Positions 1-9,429 of a stretch of DNA of 64,000 bases are shown here, piece after piece. The stretch lies in contig JAEUIU010000021.1 in NCBI GenBank assembly GCA_016795065.1, positions 62,001 to 126,000 of the forward strand. The letters are read 5' to 3'. This DNA is from Phycisphaerae bacterium. Lineage in GTDB: Bacteria > Planctomycetota > Phycisphaerae > Phycisphaerales > SM1A02. Position numbers and translations under genes: made by a program. The notes under the pieces are model-generated. The model made no database searches, was not told where the DNA came from, and saw nothing but the letters and a program-made list of their open reading frames with translations. The first letter of the stretch is position 1. Each line of letters begins with the position of its first letter.

Positions 1-1
1 C

Positions 2-1933
2 GAGGCCCTGCGCGATCGCGACCTTGCCCTCCCCGGCCTCGTTCAACGCGTGTGGACCTCGTGGCGTGACCTTCTCCTTGCCGCCTCGAAGAGCTTTGAG
101 GCCGAAACCGGCGGCGTCCTTCCCGCCATCGGGGCGGCCCTCAGCGACGAGGAAGCGAGACGGCTGCGCGATCGGATCACGCAGGGGTGCTCCACCGAGG
201 CCGAGGCATGCCGATCCGCGCGGCAGCGCGTGCGTGAACTTGATCGAAAGACGATCGATCGGATCATCGCAGCGATCCCCGCTTCCGAAAGCGCCGAACT
301 TCGCCTCAGGCTCCTCTCTGCCCGTGGCGTTTCGATGTCGTCCCTGGTCGTCAACGTCGAGGCGTGCTATCGCTGCGCGCGACGGCACTTCGCCGAACCT
401 CACCCGCTCGCGTCTGCGTTGGAGACCTCCTACCGCGGCTGGAACGACGCGTGGACGAAGCTCGCCGCCGAGGACCTCGCAACCCGCGACGCGGCCCAGG
501 ATCGCGGCATCCTCGAGCCGAGCAGGTTCGGCGATGCCTTCATTGATGGGTCCGAGGACGTTCATCGGGTCTCGCTCGCGCTGCTTGCCGAGACGAATCG
601 AGCGCTACGAGAACTCGCCCTCATGCTGCAGCCTTTCGCGGACACCCTGCGCGGGAGCGGCGTGTCCCTCCGGCTCGTCACGACCACCAGTGCCGACGGC
701 TCGGTGAGCGAGGTTCCTTGGGTCTCCTCGACCGGATGGCAACGAAGTGCGTCGGCGTCGTTTGCGCGCACTCCGGCGGAAGTCGCCGCGGCGGAGCGGT
801 CTGCATCCATCCTTATGACGCGGCGCGGCGGCATAGCGCCTCCCATGACCCGCGAGTGGATCGCGTCGCGGCTCCCGAAGCTCATCGACGCCTCGACGCT
901 TGAGCGCTGGGAGGCCGCGATGGTGCGCCATGTCGATGAGGCGAAACGCGACGTGGAGGATCCGCTCCGCGCTGTGATGGACGACGCCCTGGGAATTCGC
1001 AACCGCGTCGGAGGCGACGGCGCGGAGTCAAACGAGGACGGCATTCGGCAGTGCATCGCCCGTCGCGATGACCTCTTCTTTGTGAGCGAACGCCTCGATG
1101 AACGGCTCTTCCAGGAGCTCGTCGATGCCCTGCCGCGGGGGGCGGATCGTCGGGCCATCGAGGATGCCCGTGCGGAGCGAGCCATCGACCGCGAACTTCC
1201 GTGCGTGCAACTCATGATGCTCTCGACCGCCAATCCCTGGACGGCCTTGCAGGACACGGACCTCGAGGCTCCGGCGGCTGAGCGCATCCGAGAGACCCTG
1301 CGCGATGCGATGCGTTGGTTCATGCCAGACCTTCGCCGATCGCGCGCTGCGGAATTCGCCTCGTCGTCGGCAACCGATGTCGCCATCATCCGCTCCGGAG
1401 TCGGCGTCGCCATGACGCACAGCGAGTCGTTGGCGCGGGCCTCCTACGAAGCCGACCGGCTTCTGGAGCGGTCGTTCGAATCGCTGCTGAACTCACTGCT
1501 GGAATCGGCCAACGAAGCACGTGAACTCTTCGCCGCCAGCTACGCCCGGCTCACGATGCTCCCCGAAGCGCCATGGAGTCCGGCGACCCAAGCGATCATC
1601 AACGGTATCGGCGGGCTGGGCATCGCGGACGATCGAATGAGAGAATGCCACGGACGAATCGCGGCGCTCGCTGCCGATGTGAACCGCTCGTCGCTTGAGC
1701 GGGCCATGGTTCGCGCCGGCGTGAAGTCCGTCCGCAGCCGTAGCGATGAGGCCGCCCGACTCGATCGACTTCGACACGCGATCGACGACCAACTGCGCAC
1801 TGAGTTGCTCGGACTCCTGAAGAGCGAAGAACGCCGCATCCTGACCGCAACGGATCAGCTCGACCGCCTGCTTGCGTGCGATGAGGACGTTGACGAGGAG
1901 TCCCCCGCCGCGAACGATCCGGCCTCGCCCTGA
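2..1933 (+). CDS. Large alpha-helical protein of unknown function, 5' end outside the window
   Basis: The reading frame is open from the first bases of the window, so the true start lies upstream. The first possible internal start is the GTG at 50, which would give 627 residues. The product is rich in Arg, Glu, Ala and Leu with few glycines, which suggests a mostly helical soluble protein; I see no signal peptide or membrane segment. A Cys pair (CYRC) lies near residue 105 counted from the GTG, too little to claim a metal site. The tail is acidic (DEDVDEESP). I do not recognise a family. It ends 44 bases before the acetyltransferase gene on the same strand, so the two may be co-transcribed. 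Confidence 0.7.
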   Translation, partial: EALRDRDLALPGLVQRVWTSWRDLLLAASKSFEAETGGVLPAIGAALSDEEARRLRDRITQGCSTEAEACRSARQRVRELDRKTIDRIIAAIPASESAELRLRLLSARGVSMSSLVVNVEACYRCARRHFAEPHPLASALETSYRGWNDAWTKLAAEDLATRDAAQDRGILEPSRFGDAFIDGSEDVHRVSLALLAETNRALRELALMLQPFADTLRGSGVSLRLVTTTSADGSVSEVPWVSSTGWQRSASASFARTPAEVAAAERSASILMTRRGGIAPPMTREWIASRLPKLIDASTLERWEAAMVRHVDEAKRDVEDPLRAVMDDALGIRNRVGGDGAESNEDGIRQCIARRDDLFFVSERLDERLFQELVDALPRGADRRAIEDARAERAIDRELPCVQLMMLSTANPWTALQDTDLEAPAAERIRETLRDAMRWFMPDLRRSRAAEFASSSATDVAIIRSGVGVAMTHSESLARASYEADRLLERSFESLLNSLLESANEARELFAASYARLTMLPEAPWSPATQAIINGIGGLGIADDRMRECHGRIAALAADVNRSSLERAMVRAGVKSVRSRSDEAARLDRLRHAIDDQLRTELLGLLKSEERRILTATDQLDRLLACDEDVDEESPAANDPASP

Positions 1934-1977
1934 CCGGCCGACTTGTCAAGTGGCGTGCGGCCTGCGAGGCTTGCGGC

Positions 1978-2811
1978 ATGTCCACCGCGCCCCTCCTCTC
2001 CCTTGCCGATGTCGCTCGCCTTGAGGAACGCCGCGTTGCGGTCGGCATCAGTGAGATCGCCTCGGAGTGCAGACCCTTCGGCGGTGGCATGGCGGCCCGC
2101 GATCGCCCCGGGAACTTCACGAACGCAGCGGTCGGCGCCGGTCACGATGGCCCCGTTTCGCTGGATGAGGTTCGGGACCTTGTTCGCTGGTACGCCGATG
2201 TGGGCATCGAACCGCGCATCGAGGTCTCGCCCTACGCCCATCCGACGCTGGTGGAACATCTTGGCGCCGAGGGCTTTCGCGTGCGCTTCTTCGAGAACGT
2301 CTTCGTGCGGGAGCTCTCGCCGAACGTCGCGATCGAGCCACCCTCCGCGGCGCCGCCCGACCTTGTCCTTCAGCGGGTCGACCCGACCAGCGAATCGATG
2401 ATCGACGCCTTCGCCCGCATCGTCGCCTCGCTTTTCACACCCGACGACGTCGGCGCCGCCGAGGCCCACATTCCGACCGTGCGGCGCATTGCGGTCCATC
2501 CGCGCACGACGTCCATCGTCGCGATCCGCAATGGGGTCATCGTTGGCGGCGGGTCAGTCGAGTTCAGCGGCGAACACGCCGGGCTCTTCGGACTCGCGGT
2601 CCATCGCGAACACCGCCGCCAGGGCATCCAGCAGGCGATGATGGCGTGGCGTCTCCGATATGCGGCCGCACAAGGGGCACGTTTCGCCACCATCAGCGCC
2701 CGCCCAAACGTTGCCACGGAACGCAACGCCCGTCGCATGGGTTTCACCGTTGCCTACACGAAAGTCGTCCTCGTGCGGCCAGCGCCGGGACTGGTCGCCG
2801 TGATCGAGTGA
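1978..2811 (+). CDS. GNAT-family N-acetyltransferase
   Basis: A 277-residue protein whose C-terminal half carries the GNAT fold signatures: a beta strand HAGLFGLAVHREHRR followed by the acetyl-CoA pyrophosphate-binding turn RRQGIQQAMM (R/Q-x-x-G-x-G/A type) near residue 210, then RPNVATERNARRMGF, the usual Asn-x-x-Ser/Thr...Y/N-x-x-x-G-F element. The N-terminal 120 residues are less typical and may hold the substrate-binding part. The ATG at 1978 has a GAGG about ten bases upstream. It probably transfers an acetyl group from acetyl-CoA to a small-molecule amine or a protein N-terminus in the cytoplasm. The substrate cannot be told from the sequence. Confidence 0.8.
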   Translation: MSTAPLLSLADVARLEERRVAVGISEIASECRPFGGGMAARDRPGNFTNAAVGAGHDGPVSLDEVRDLVRWYADVGIEPRIEVSPYAHPTLVEHLGAEGFRVRFFENVFVRELSPNVAIEPPSAAPPDLVLQRVDPTSESMIDAFARIVASLFTPDDVGAAEAHIPTVRRIAVHPRTTSIVAIRNGVIVGGGSVEFSGEHAGLFGLAVHREHRRQGIQQAMMAWRLRYAAAQGARFATISARPNVATERNARRMGFTVAYTKVVLVRPAPGLVAVIE

Positions 2812-2945
2812 GCGACGGCGAACACGCCTGTTGTCACGCTTATCGATCTTGCGTTGGGCGAAGAACGGCGAAAGCGGTCGGTCCTCGGGGATTCTCTCTC
2901 ACACTGGACCTGCGCAGTGGTATTGCTATGCCAGAGGAGAATCCC

Positions 2946-4475
2946 ATGCTGTCCCCGTCGCGCGTTCTCGTGTCTTCGATCGCGGCTGCACTTGTGAGCC
3001 CCACGCTCGTGGCCTCGAACCACGTCTGGGTCAACCCGGCGGACGGCGCGTTCGATGCCCCACATGTATGGTTGGGTGGAGTGCCCGGGCCTGCGGATGT
3101 GGCGGAGTTTGGCTTGCGTGCATCAACCGTCCCCTTCTTCGTGACCGTCGAAAGCGATATCGAGATAGGCGGACTGATCGTCGAGGATCAGCGTCCGTTG
3201 TTGGACCTCCAGGCCCATGCATTCGATGTGGGCGGATCGATTGCGGTCGGCGGATTCTCGACCTTCCATCCGACCCTCGTCCTGTCGAATGGGCTCTGCC
3301 AGGCATCCGAGGTGAAGGTCGGCGACCGCCCCGGCAGCGCATCATTGACCGTTGACTGGTCAATCCTTGCGGTCGATGTCGGTGAGGGCGATGTCCTCAT
3401 GGCGACGGATGCTCTTGCCGACGCGACGCTTACCATCACGGGCTTCGACTCTCCCTTCGGCGTTCCGGCGACGCTGTATGCCGACAACGTGACCGTCGGC
3501 GCGCTTGGTCAAGGTTCCCTCCTGGTGGATGACTCTTGTTACGTGGAGTGCAACGGAAGCCTCATCCTTGGCGCCGCAGCGTCCGGCGACGGGTTGTTGG
3601 AGGCGCTGCAGGGCGCCAAGGTCGTCGCAAACGCGATGCGCGTGGGTGAGGAGGGGCGTGCGGAAATGGCGCTCGCCGGCGCCGTGGCGATCACCAACGA
3701 TGTCACGCTTGGAGGAACTGGGTCGTCGCTTGCCCTCTCCTTTGGGGCCTTCCTCGCGAGCGAGACGCTGACCATGAAGTCCGAGGGCGAGAACGTCCTC
3801 TCCGCCACGAACAGCGAAGTGCTCATCGGGGATGTCGTCATCGATGCGTCCGGACCCGCCATCATCGACCTCTCCGATTCGTTCTTCTACGTCGAACGGA
3901 GCCTGGAACTCATGCAGCAATTCGGAGGCCCGCCACCCGAGTTGCGCGTGCGCGGTTCGGGCTCCCGAGTCCTTGGCGAAGGCAACATCACCAGCGGCCT
4001 GAACGGCCAGTCGATCGTGAGCATCAGCGACGGCGGACTCGTCGTCGTCAGCGGCTCCGTTCAGTTCGGCATCGGTTCCGAGCTTCAGCTCACGATTGAG
4101 CAAGACCAGTCCGCCTTCATCGAATGCGGTGCCTTCACGGCCGACGGCCACCTCTCGCTGGCACTCGCTCCAGGAGTGACCTTCGGTCCGGGACAGACCA
4201 TTCCGCTGGTCACGGCCGGCAAAGTCACCGGCTTCTTCGGCGCCGTCTCGCTCCCTCCGGGTGTCGTCGGGAGTGTGGTCTATCACAGCAACGAGATTGT
4301 TCTCACCACGACCGCCGCCCAGTTGGGAGATCTCACCGGCGACGGCGTGGTGGGCGCCGCTGACCTGAGCTTCCTTTTGGGCGATTGGGGCCTGCACGGA
4401 TCTCCGGCGGACCTCAACAACGATGGCGTTGTCTCGGCGGGTGACCTCGCAATCCTGCTTGCCGAATGGGGATGA
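2946..4475 (+). CDS. Secreted beta-rich protein with paired dockerin-like C-terminal repeats
   Basis: A protein of 509 residues. The start at 2946 is chosen over the in-frame ATG at 2928 because AGAGGAGA sits just in front of it. A signal peptide ([24 protein letters not shown]) is followed by a long run of short strand-turn units in which 'V.G..G.GSL.V..' and 'G.....ATNSEV.IGDV' motifs recur, as in the passenger-like beta-solenoid proteins of Planctomycetes. The last ~50 residues carry two Ca-binding-loop-like segments, [12 protein letters not shown] and [12 protein letters not shown], each ending LL..(E/D)WG. This dockerin-like tail recurs in five other proteins here. It is probably an exported surface protein; its function is unknown. 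Confidence 0.75.
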   Translation: MLSPSRVLVSSIAAALVSPTLVASNHVWVNPADGAFDAPHVWLGGVPGPADVAEFGLRASTVPFFVTVESDIEIGGLIVEDQRPLLDLQAHAFDVGGSIAVGGFSTFHPTLVLSNGLCQASEVKVGDRPGSASLTVDWSILAVDVGEGDVLMATDALADATLTITGFDSPFGVPATLYADNVTVGALGQGSLLVDDSCYVECNGSLILGAAASGDGLLEALQGAKVVANAMRVGEEGRAEMALAGAVAITNDVTLGGTGSSLALSFGAFLASETLTMKSEGENVLSATNSEVLIGDVVIDASGPAIIDLSDSFFYVERSLELMQQFGGPPPELRVRGSGSRVLGEGNITSGLNGQSIVSISDGGLVVVSGSVQFGIGSELQLTIEQDQSAFIECGAFTADGHLSLALAPGVTFGPGQTIPLVTAGKVTGFFGAVSLPPGVVGSVVYHSNEIVLTTTAAQLGDLTGDGVVGAADLSFLLGDWGLHGSPADLNNDGVVSAGDLAILLAEWG

Positions 4476-4635
4476 GATCCACGGGGCGCTCTTCAGCGGC
4501 AACATTCACTGGTGCCACGAGCATGTGGCGTGGCCGATGTCCCGGACGGCAACTGTCCGTCAACGGCTCACGGCGAAGGGTCCAAGGATCCGTTCCTGCG
4601 TAGATTCCCTCAAGGACGCGGACACTGACGCCGAC

Positions 4636-6753
4636 ATGCGACCGACGGCGCAACCGCACAACGCGCTACGTGCCGTCTTGCGAGACCGCATGATGCAGAC
4701 GAGCGCCAACCCCGGGTCAATCAAGACGCGTCCCTTCCCTGTTCCCTCGGGGTCCCGTGCCTCACACTGGCCGTTGACCGCCACGATTTGCCTGGGGATC
4801 GCCGTCGTCACGACCTTGGCGGTGACCGCGCTTCAGACCCGTCATGTCAATGATCTGGCTGCCGTGAGGGACGTCTATCGGGCCGAGTCCTCGCACGATG
4901 CCTCCATCGTGCGCGACCATCTCGAACGAACGATTCTGAGCATCTACAAGGGTCTCACGATCATTTCGGCCATCCCGAGCGTTCGCTCGATCGGGAAGGA
5001 CCTCACCCGTTTCGAGGTGGAAGGGCACGGAACCGTCCAGGGCGTCTACAACGTAACCGGCTCCGAGGTCAGCCTCTCCGAGGTCTACATCGTGCCGCGC
5101 GATCTCGATGCCGATGCGAGCCCCGGCGCCGGCGTGCACACGACGCCGTTCGTGACCTTCGACGAACTCATTGCTGATCCGGCGTCCGGCGCCGCCCACG
5201 TCGCTCGGGACGCGGCAGCCAAGTCCGATGAGGATGAGGCCAAGGAGGAGCTTGAGGAAACCGAGATCTACGAGTACCGGCTCATGCGAGCCCAACTCGA
5301 TGCATTCGCCCGTGCCTATCCGACCATTGCCTCGATCAACCCGAGTGCCCCTCCCCTGATGAGCGGTTCGGAAGTGGTTACCTGCGACAACTCGCGAATC
5401 CAACTGGAAGACCGACGGGATGCCGACCGCTCCGGATTTGTCTTCTCCGTACCGCTCTACGACCTCACGGGTGAACTGACGGGATGCGTATCAGGCGTGA
5501 TCCTCTCCAACGCACTCCGTGACCAACTTCCGTCTGGCGACTATGCGGTGCTTCCGGCCGTCGGCAACGCCTTGCTGCACTCCAGTGACGGCCAGGCCAT
5601 GCACTCCAGTGAGTGCATTGCCCAAGGGCACAAGGACGAGAGGCTCGTTCACTCCGACGTTCTGGACGTACCGGTAGAAGACCTGGCTGGCGAATGGCGC
5701 CTGTGGGTCGGCCACGCCGAATCATCGTTCACGGATCGCGCCGACTATCGAAGCGCCGTCGCCTTCCATCGAGCCGGCACGGGCATCGTCGTCGGTGCGG
5801 GAATCCTCGGCTGTCTGACGACGATCGCATTGCGTCGGCAATCCGCAGGACGGAAAGCTGCGGCTGAAGCTCTGCGGGCCCGCTTCGCCGACGAGGAACG
5901 CCAGCACGTTTCCGGCATTCTCGCCGCCGTCGACGCGGCCGCGTCCGGCGACCTCGGTGTCGATGTGCCGGTCGAGGGCGAGGGCGCGGTGGCCCAGCTT
6001 GCCGGCGCGTTCAAGAGTTTCCTGGGAAGCGTGCGCACGACGGTGGCCGAGATTGCCGACACCAGCGATCGCCTAAGTTTGGCGGCGAACAACCTCTCCG
6101 ACGTGAGCCGGACCCTCACGCGGGCGTCCGACGGGAACGAGGAAGACTCGACGAAGCGCGTGGGCGTTGCCGACGTCGCCTCCCACATTGCCGACATCCG
6201 CAGCAATGTCGGGCGCATCTCCAACGCCGCAACCTCCTCGACCGAAGTCGCGGCTCAAGCCGTCGCGGCGGCAAACCAAACCAGCGCAAGCGTGAACGAA
6301 CTCACGCGAGCCGCTTCAGCGGTCTCCGACCTGCTCTCACTCATCAGCCAAATTGCCTTCCAAACGAATCTCCTCGCCCTCAACGCCTCGATCGAGGCGG
6401 CACGGGCAGGCGAAGCCGGGCGCGGATTCGCTGTTGTCGCCGGTGAGGTCAAGCGATTGGCCCTCCAGTCCAGCACGACCGTGGAGGACATCGCCCCGAA
6501 GATCAATGCCCTTCAGCGTGGTTGCACCGACGCGACGACCTCGATCTCCGAGATCGGCTCGATCATCCGTCGCATCCACGAGCAGCAGGGCGACATCGCT
6601 CGCAACGTGCAGTGTCAGGTCGAGGTGCTTGAGCCCGTCTCCGACGCGGCCCAGCGCTCGGCATCCGCGGTGGTGACCGTCGACCGGATCACCGCCGAAC
6701 TGACCCAGGCGGCGCAGGCCATGGCTGGCCTCACCGCGCGCTTTCACACGTAA
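4636..6753 (+). CDS. Methyl-accepting chemotaxis protein with large periplasmic sensor
   Basis: About 705 residues from the ATG at 4636; an ATG at 4690 is an equally plausible start because neither has a strong ribosome site. The first membrane segment is at about residues 45-66 and the second ([19 protein letters not shown]) at about 380-400, enclosing a ~310-residue sensor with an acidic stretch ([15 protein letters not shown]) near 195. After the second segment comes a HAMP-like helix pair, then the signalling coiled coil with the highly conserved hairpin [20 protein letters not shown] near residues 571-590. The receptor would pass ligand signals to CheA/CheW. No che genes lie nearby. The signalling domain is shorter than in enteric receptors and no CheR-binding pentapeptide is seen at the end. 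Confidence 0.88.
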   Translation: MRPTAQPHNALRAVLRDRMMQTSANPGSIKTRPFPVPSGSRASHWPLTATICLGIAVVTTLAVTALQTRHVNDLAAVRDVYRAESSHDASIVRDHLERTILSIYKGLTIISAIPSVRSIGKDLTRFEVEGHGTVQGVYNVTGSEVSLSEVYIVPRDLDADASPGAGVHTTPFVTFDELIADPASGAAHVARDAAAKSDEDEAKEELEETEIYEYRLMRAQLDAFARAYPTIASINPSAPPLMSGSEVVTCDNSRIQLEDRRDADRSGFVFSVPLYDLTGELTGCVSGVILSNALRDQLPSGDYAVLPAVGNALLHSSDGQAMHSSECIAQGHKDERLVHSDVLDVPVEDLAGEWRLWVGHAESSFTDRADYRSAVAFHRAGTGIVVGAGILGCLTTIALRRQSAGRKAAAEALRARFADEERQHVSGILAAVDAAASGDLGVDVPVEGEGAVAQLAGAFKSFLGSVRTTVAEIADTSDRLSLAANNLSDVSRTLTRASDGNEEDSTKRVGVADVASHIADIRSNVGRISNAATSSTEVAAQAVAAANQTSASVNELTRAASAVSDLLSLISQIAFQTNLLALNASIEAARAGEAGRGFAVVAGEVKRLALQSSTTVEDIAPKINALQRGCTDATTSISEIGSIIRRIHEQQGDIARNVQCQVEVLEPVSDAAQRSASAVVTVDRITAELTQAAQAMAGLTARFHT

Positions 6754-6791
6754 CGGTCGAGGCGACGGGCCCATGGTTTCGCGGGAACCGA

Positions 6792-7346
6792 TCAGGTGGC
6801 GCACGCCATCTTCGCACCCGCAGCTAACGTTTCGCCCGCCTCGCCCGCCCGTTGGTTGAGCTCACGGAACTTGGCCGGGACCCGGGCGGTGATCGCCCGC
6901 ATCAGAGAGTCGCGCGAGACCATCGGGACGACCGTGTTCATGGCGCAGAGCGCGACGGTGTTGGCGACCACCTTGCCGCCGATGCGCACGGCCGCATCGG
7001 TGATGCCCAGTCGGATGATCCTCCCCGGACTCGGGATGTCGGCCGGGACGTTGCTCGCATCGACGATGACGATCGTCTCGGGACTGACCTTGGCGAGGTA
7101 CTTTCGCGCCGCCTCCTGCGACATGCACAGGAGGACGTCCGGCGTCGTCACCTCGGGATAGGCGATCCGCCCCTTGGAGATGATGACCTCGGCCTTGCTG
7201 GATCCCAGACGGGCCTCCGGTCCGTAGGTCTGGGTCTGGACGACATTGAGGCCGTCCATCATTGCCGCCTCGGCAAGGATGACGCCAGCGGTGATAAGCC
7301 CCTGTCCGCCGGCACCGGAGAAGCGAACCTGAATCGGATCCTTCAT
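6792..7346 (-). CDS. korC: 2-oxoglutarate:ferredoxin oxidoreductase, gamma subunit
   Basis: A 184-residue protein of the 2-oxoacid:ferredoxin oxidoreductase gamma family, recognised by the N-terminal FSGAGGQGLITAGVILAEAA, the segment QTYGPEARLGSSKAEVIIS and the C-terminal NTVALCAMN. In this family the gamma subunit helps bind CoA in the reaction 2-oxoglutarate + CoA + oxidised ferredoxin to succinyl-CoA + CO2 + reduced ferredoxin, which is reversible. It is last of the operon; its ATG overlaps the korB stop (ATGA), which implies translational coupling. The 2-oxoglutarate assignment rests on the order korA-korB-korC and on overall resemblance to Kor rather than Por. A copy of the dispersed motif CTAACGTTTCG lies near its 3' end at 6824. 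Confidence 0.85.
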   Translation of the reverse strand: MKDPIQVRFSGAGGQGLITAGVILAEAAMMDGLNVVQTQTYGPEARLGSSKAEVIISKGRIAYPEVTTPDVLLCMSQEAARKYLAKVSPETIVIVDASNVPADIPSPGRIIRLGITDAAVRIGGKVVANTVALCAMNTVVPMVSRDSLMRAITARVPAKFRELNQRAGEAGETLAAGAKMACAT

Positions 7347-8236
7347 GACGCACCTCCCCGCCCGTTGCGCGCGGCCACGGCGGCTTCGAGCTTTCGCATG
7401 TAGAGCGTTCCGTAGTCGGTCCGGGCTTCCTCGCGGAAGACGCCGGTCGGGCTGAGTTCGACGCCTAACTCTTCGGCGAGCTGCTCGGCATGCTCGTGTT
7501 CGTGATCGGTCTCGCAGGAGTGCTCGCTCTTTCGGCAGGTGCAATCCTGCATCGGCGAGGTGGTGTCCCGCAGGTAATGGACCATGTCATAGGGTTCGGC
7601 GACGTCGTTCATGCGCCCGAAGTAGGTCGGGCAGGAGGTCATGATGTCGACGACGGAGAAGCCCTTGTACTGGATCGCCCGCCGGATGAGCGACGTCATC
7701 TGCTTGTGGTCAAACGATGTGGTCCGGGCCACGAAGCCCGCCCCGGCCCCAAGAGCCAATCGCACGATGTCAAAGGGAGGTTCGATGTTTCCGGCCAGCG
7801 ACGTGGTGCTGCGCTTTCCGGTCGGCGTGGTCGGGGCAAGCTGGCCGCCGGTCAGCCCGTAGATCCCGTTGTTGAAGATGAGTGCGGTCAGGTCGATGTT
7901 GCGGCGGCAGGCATGGATGAAGTGATTTCCGCCGATCGCCGACGCATCGCCGTCGCCCATGATCACGATGACGTGCAGCCCCTGGTTGGCGAGCTTGACG
8001 CCGGTCGCGAAGGCCACCGCCCGGCCGTGGGTCGTGTGCATCGTGTTGAAGTCGAGAACGAAGGGCGTGCGTCCCGAGCAGCCGATGCCGCTCACGACCA
8101 CGACCCGGTCCTGCTCGAGCTTCAGGTCCTCAACCGCCTGAAGGAATGCCTTGACGATGGTGCCGTTGCCGCAGCCCGGACACCAGACGTGCGGAAGCTG
8201 GCTGGCTCGAAGGAACTGTCGATAGGTTTCGCTCAT
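7343..8236 (-). CDS. korB: 2-oxoglutarate:ferredoxin oxidoreductase, beta (thiamine diphosphate) subunit
   Basis: A 297-residue protein with the thiamine-diphosphate/Mg signature GDGDASAIGGNH...IFNN at about residues 94-120 and a proximal Cys motif WCPGCGNG at about 18-25, which with later Cys holds the [4Fe-4S] cluster next to the cofactor. SGIGCSGRTP and THGRAVAFATG are family signatures. The start overlaps the korA stop (ATGA). The C-terminus is odd: DCTCRKSEHSCETDHEHEHAEQ is a Cys/His/Glu-rich stretch not expected in the core enzyme and could bind a metal. The protein forms the active site together with KorA in the cytoplasm. Confidence 0.9.
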   Translation of the reverse strand: MSETYRQFLRASQLPHVWCPGCGNGTIVKAFLQAVEDLKLEQDRVVVVSGIGCSGRTPFVLDFNTMHTTHGRAVAFATGVKLANQGLHVIVIMGDGDASAIGGNHFIHACRRNIDLTALIFNNGIYGLTGGQLAPTTPTGKRSTTSLAGNIEPPFDIVRLALGAGAGFVARTTSFDHKQMTSLIRRAIQYKGFSVVDIMTSCPTYFGRMNDVAEPYDMVHYLRDTTSPMQDCTCRKSEHSCETDHEHEHAEQLAEELGVELSPTGVFREEARTDYGTLYMRKLEAAVAARNGRGGAS

Positions 8237-9429
8237 GAGTGGACCGTCCTTTCGGAGCAGCAGGTTCCGCATCCGATTGGCCGCTGGCCGGGCGAACCGT
8301 CCGCTGCCAGCGTTGCCTTGGCCGCCTCTACGATCTGGGCTGGCGTGAGCAGGTGCCCATCGATACGGGTGCAGGGCTGCACCTCGCATCGACCGCCGAC
8401 CGAGCGGGTGATCTCCCGCACCATCTGTCCCATGTTCAGTTCGGGAACGACGATCCGATCGACCCGATCGGCGACCTCGCGCACGAGGTGGTCGGGGAAC
8501 GGCCAAAGCGTCTTCAGGTCAAGCAGTCCCGCCCGGATGCCTTCGCTGCGGAGGATCTCGACTGCGGCCGCCGCCGGACGGCTGGTGATGCCGTAGCTGA
8601 TGATCCCCAGGGTCGCGTCGTCGAGACGCAGCCGGTCGAACATGGCCAGCTCGCGGACCTTGCTCTGGACCTTGCCGACCATGCGACGCAACTCGCGGGC
8701 CGCGGCCTCATCGCCAACGGTGAACCCGTCAGCGTTGTGGGCCAGGCCCGTCACATGGAAGCGGGCGCCGGCCCCAAACGGCAGGAAGGTGTTGTTCTCG
8801 AACGGCTTGAAGCCCTTGGCCGAAGCGGGACGGGCCCGATCGACCACCGGAATCTCACCCGGCTCGGGCCAGTCGATGTTCTCCCGCATGTGGGCTAACA
8901 CTTCGTCCAGGAGGAGGATCACCGGCACGCGGTGCTCCTCGGCGAAGTTGAAGGCCTTCACGGTCATCTCGAAGGCGTCACGCACGTTGGAGGCGGTCAG
9001 CACGATCACCGGGTGATCGCCGTGCGTTCCCCAGATCGCCTGCATGACGTCGCCCTGGGCGCCCTTGGTCGGCTGCCCCGTCGACGGTCCCCAACGCTGG
9101 CAGTTGACGATGACGCAGGGCGTCTCGGTGATTGCCGCATAGCCGATCCCTTCCTGCATCAGCGAGAAGCCGGGACCGCTGGTGGCCGTCAGGGCCTTCC
9201 CACCGCCCCACGCCCCGCCGATGATCGCCGAGATCGAGGCGATCTCGTCTTCCATCTGGATGAAGGTGCGGCCGCGGGCCGGCATCTCGGTCGAGAGGAT
9301 CTCCATGACCTCGGAGCTCGGCGTGATCGGGTAACCCGCGTAGAAATTGCACCCGGCGTAGAGAGCCCCGTGGGCGCAAGCCTCGTTGCCCTGGATCAGC
9401 CGTTGCGGACGCTTCGTTGACGTACTCAT
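8233..9429 (-). CDS. korA: 2-oxoglutarate:ferredoxin oxidoreductase, alpha subunit
   Basis: A 398-residue alpha subunit with the YPITPSSE motif near residue 33, the pyrimidine-domain run TFIQMEDEIASISAIIGGAW and the TSGPGFSLMQEGIGYA signature. The C-terminal half contains the transketolase-C-like domain (SYGITSRPAAAAVEILRSEG). It binds the substrate and the pyrimidine side of thiamine diphosphate. Both ends overlap neighbours by four bases, so it is part of the same messenger as the flavoprotein upstream and korB downstream. The gene carries the dispersed motif at 8895, where it supplies a rare TTA leucine codon. Related enzymes for other 2-oxoacids exist; 2-oxoglutarate is the best guess because a clear pyruvate-type enzyme is encoded in the same operon. 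Confidence 0.9.
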   Translation of the reverse strand: MSTSTKRPQRLIQGNEACAHGALYAGCNFYAGYPITPSSEVMEILSTEMPARGRTFIQMEDEIASISAIIGGAWGGGKALTATSGPGFSLMQEGIGYAAITETPCVIVNCQRWGPSTGQPTKGAQGDVMQAIWGTHGDHPVIVLTASNVRDAFEMTVKAFNFAEEHRVPVILLLDEVLAHMRENIDWPEPGEIPVVDRARPASAKGFKPFENNTFLPFGAGARFHVTGLAHNADGFTVGDEAAARELRRMVGKVQSKVRELAMFDRLRLDDATLGIISYGITSRPAAAAVEILRSEGIRAGLLDLKTLWPFPDHLVREVADRVDRIVVPELNMGQMVREITRSVGGRCEVQPCTRIDGHLLTPAQIVEAAKATLAADGSPGQRPIGCGTCCSERTVHS

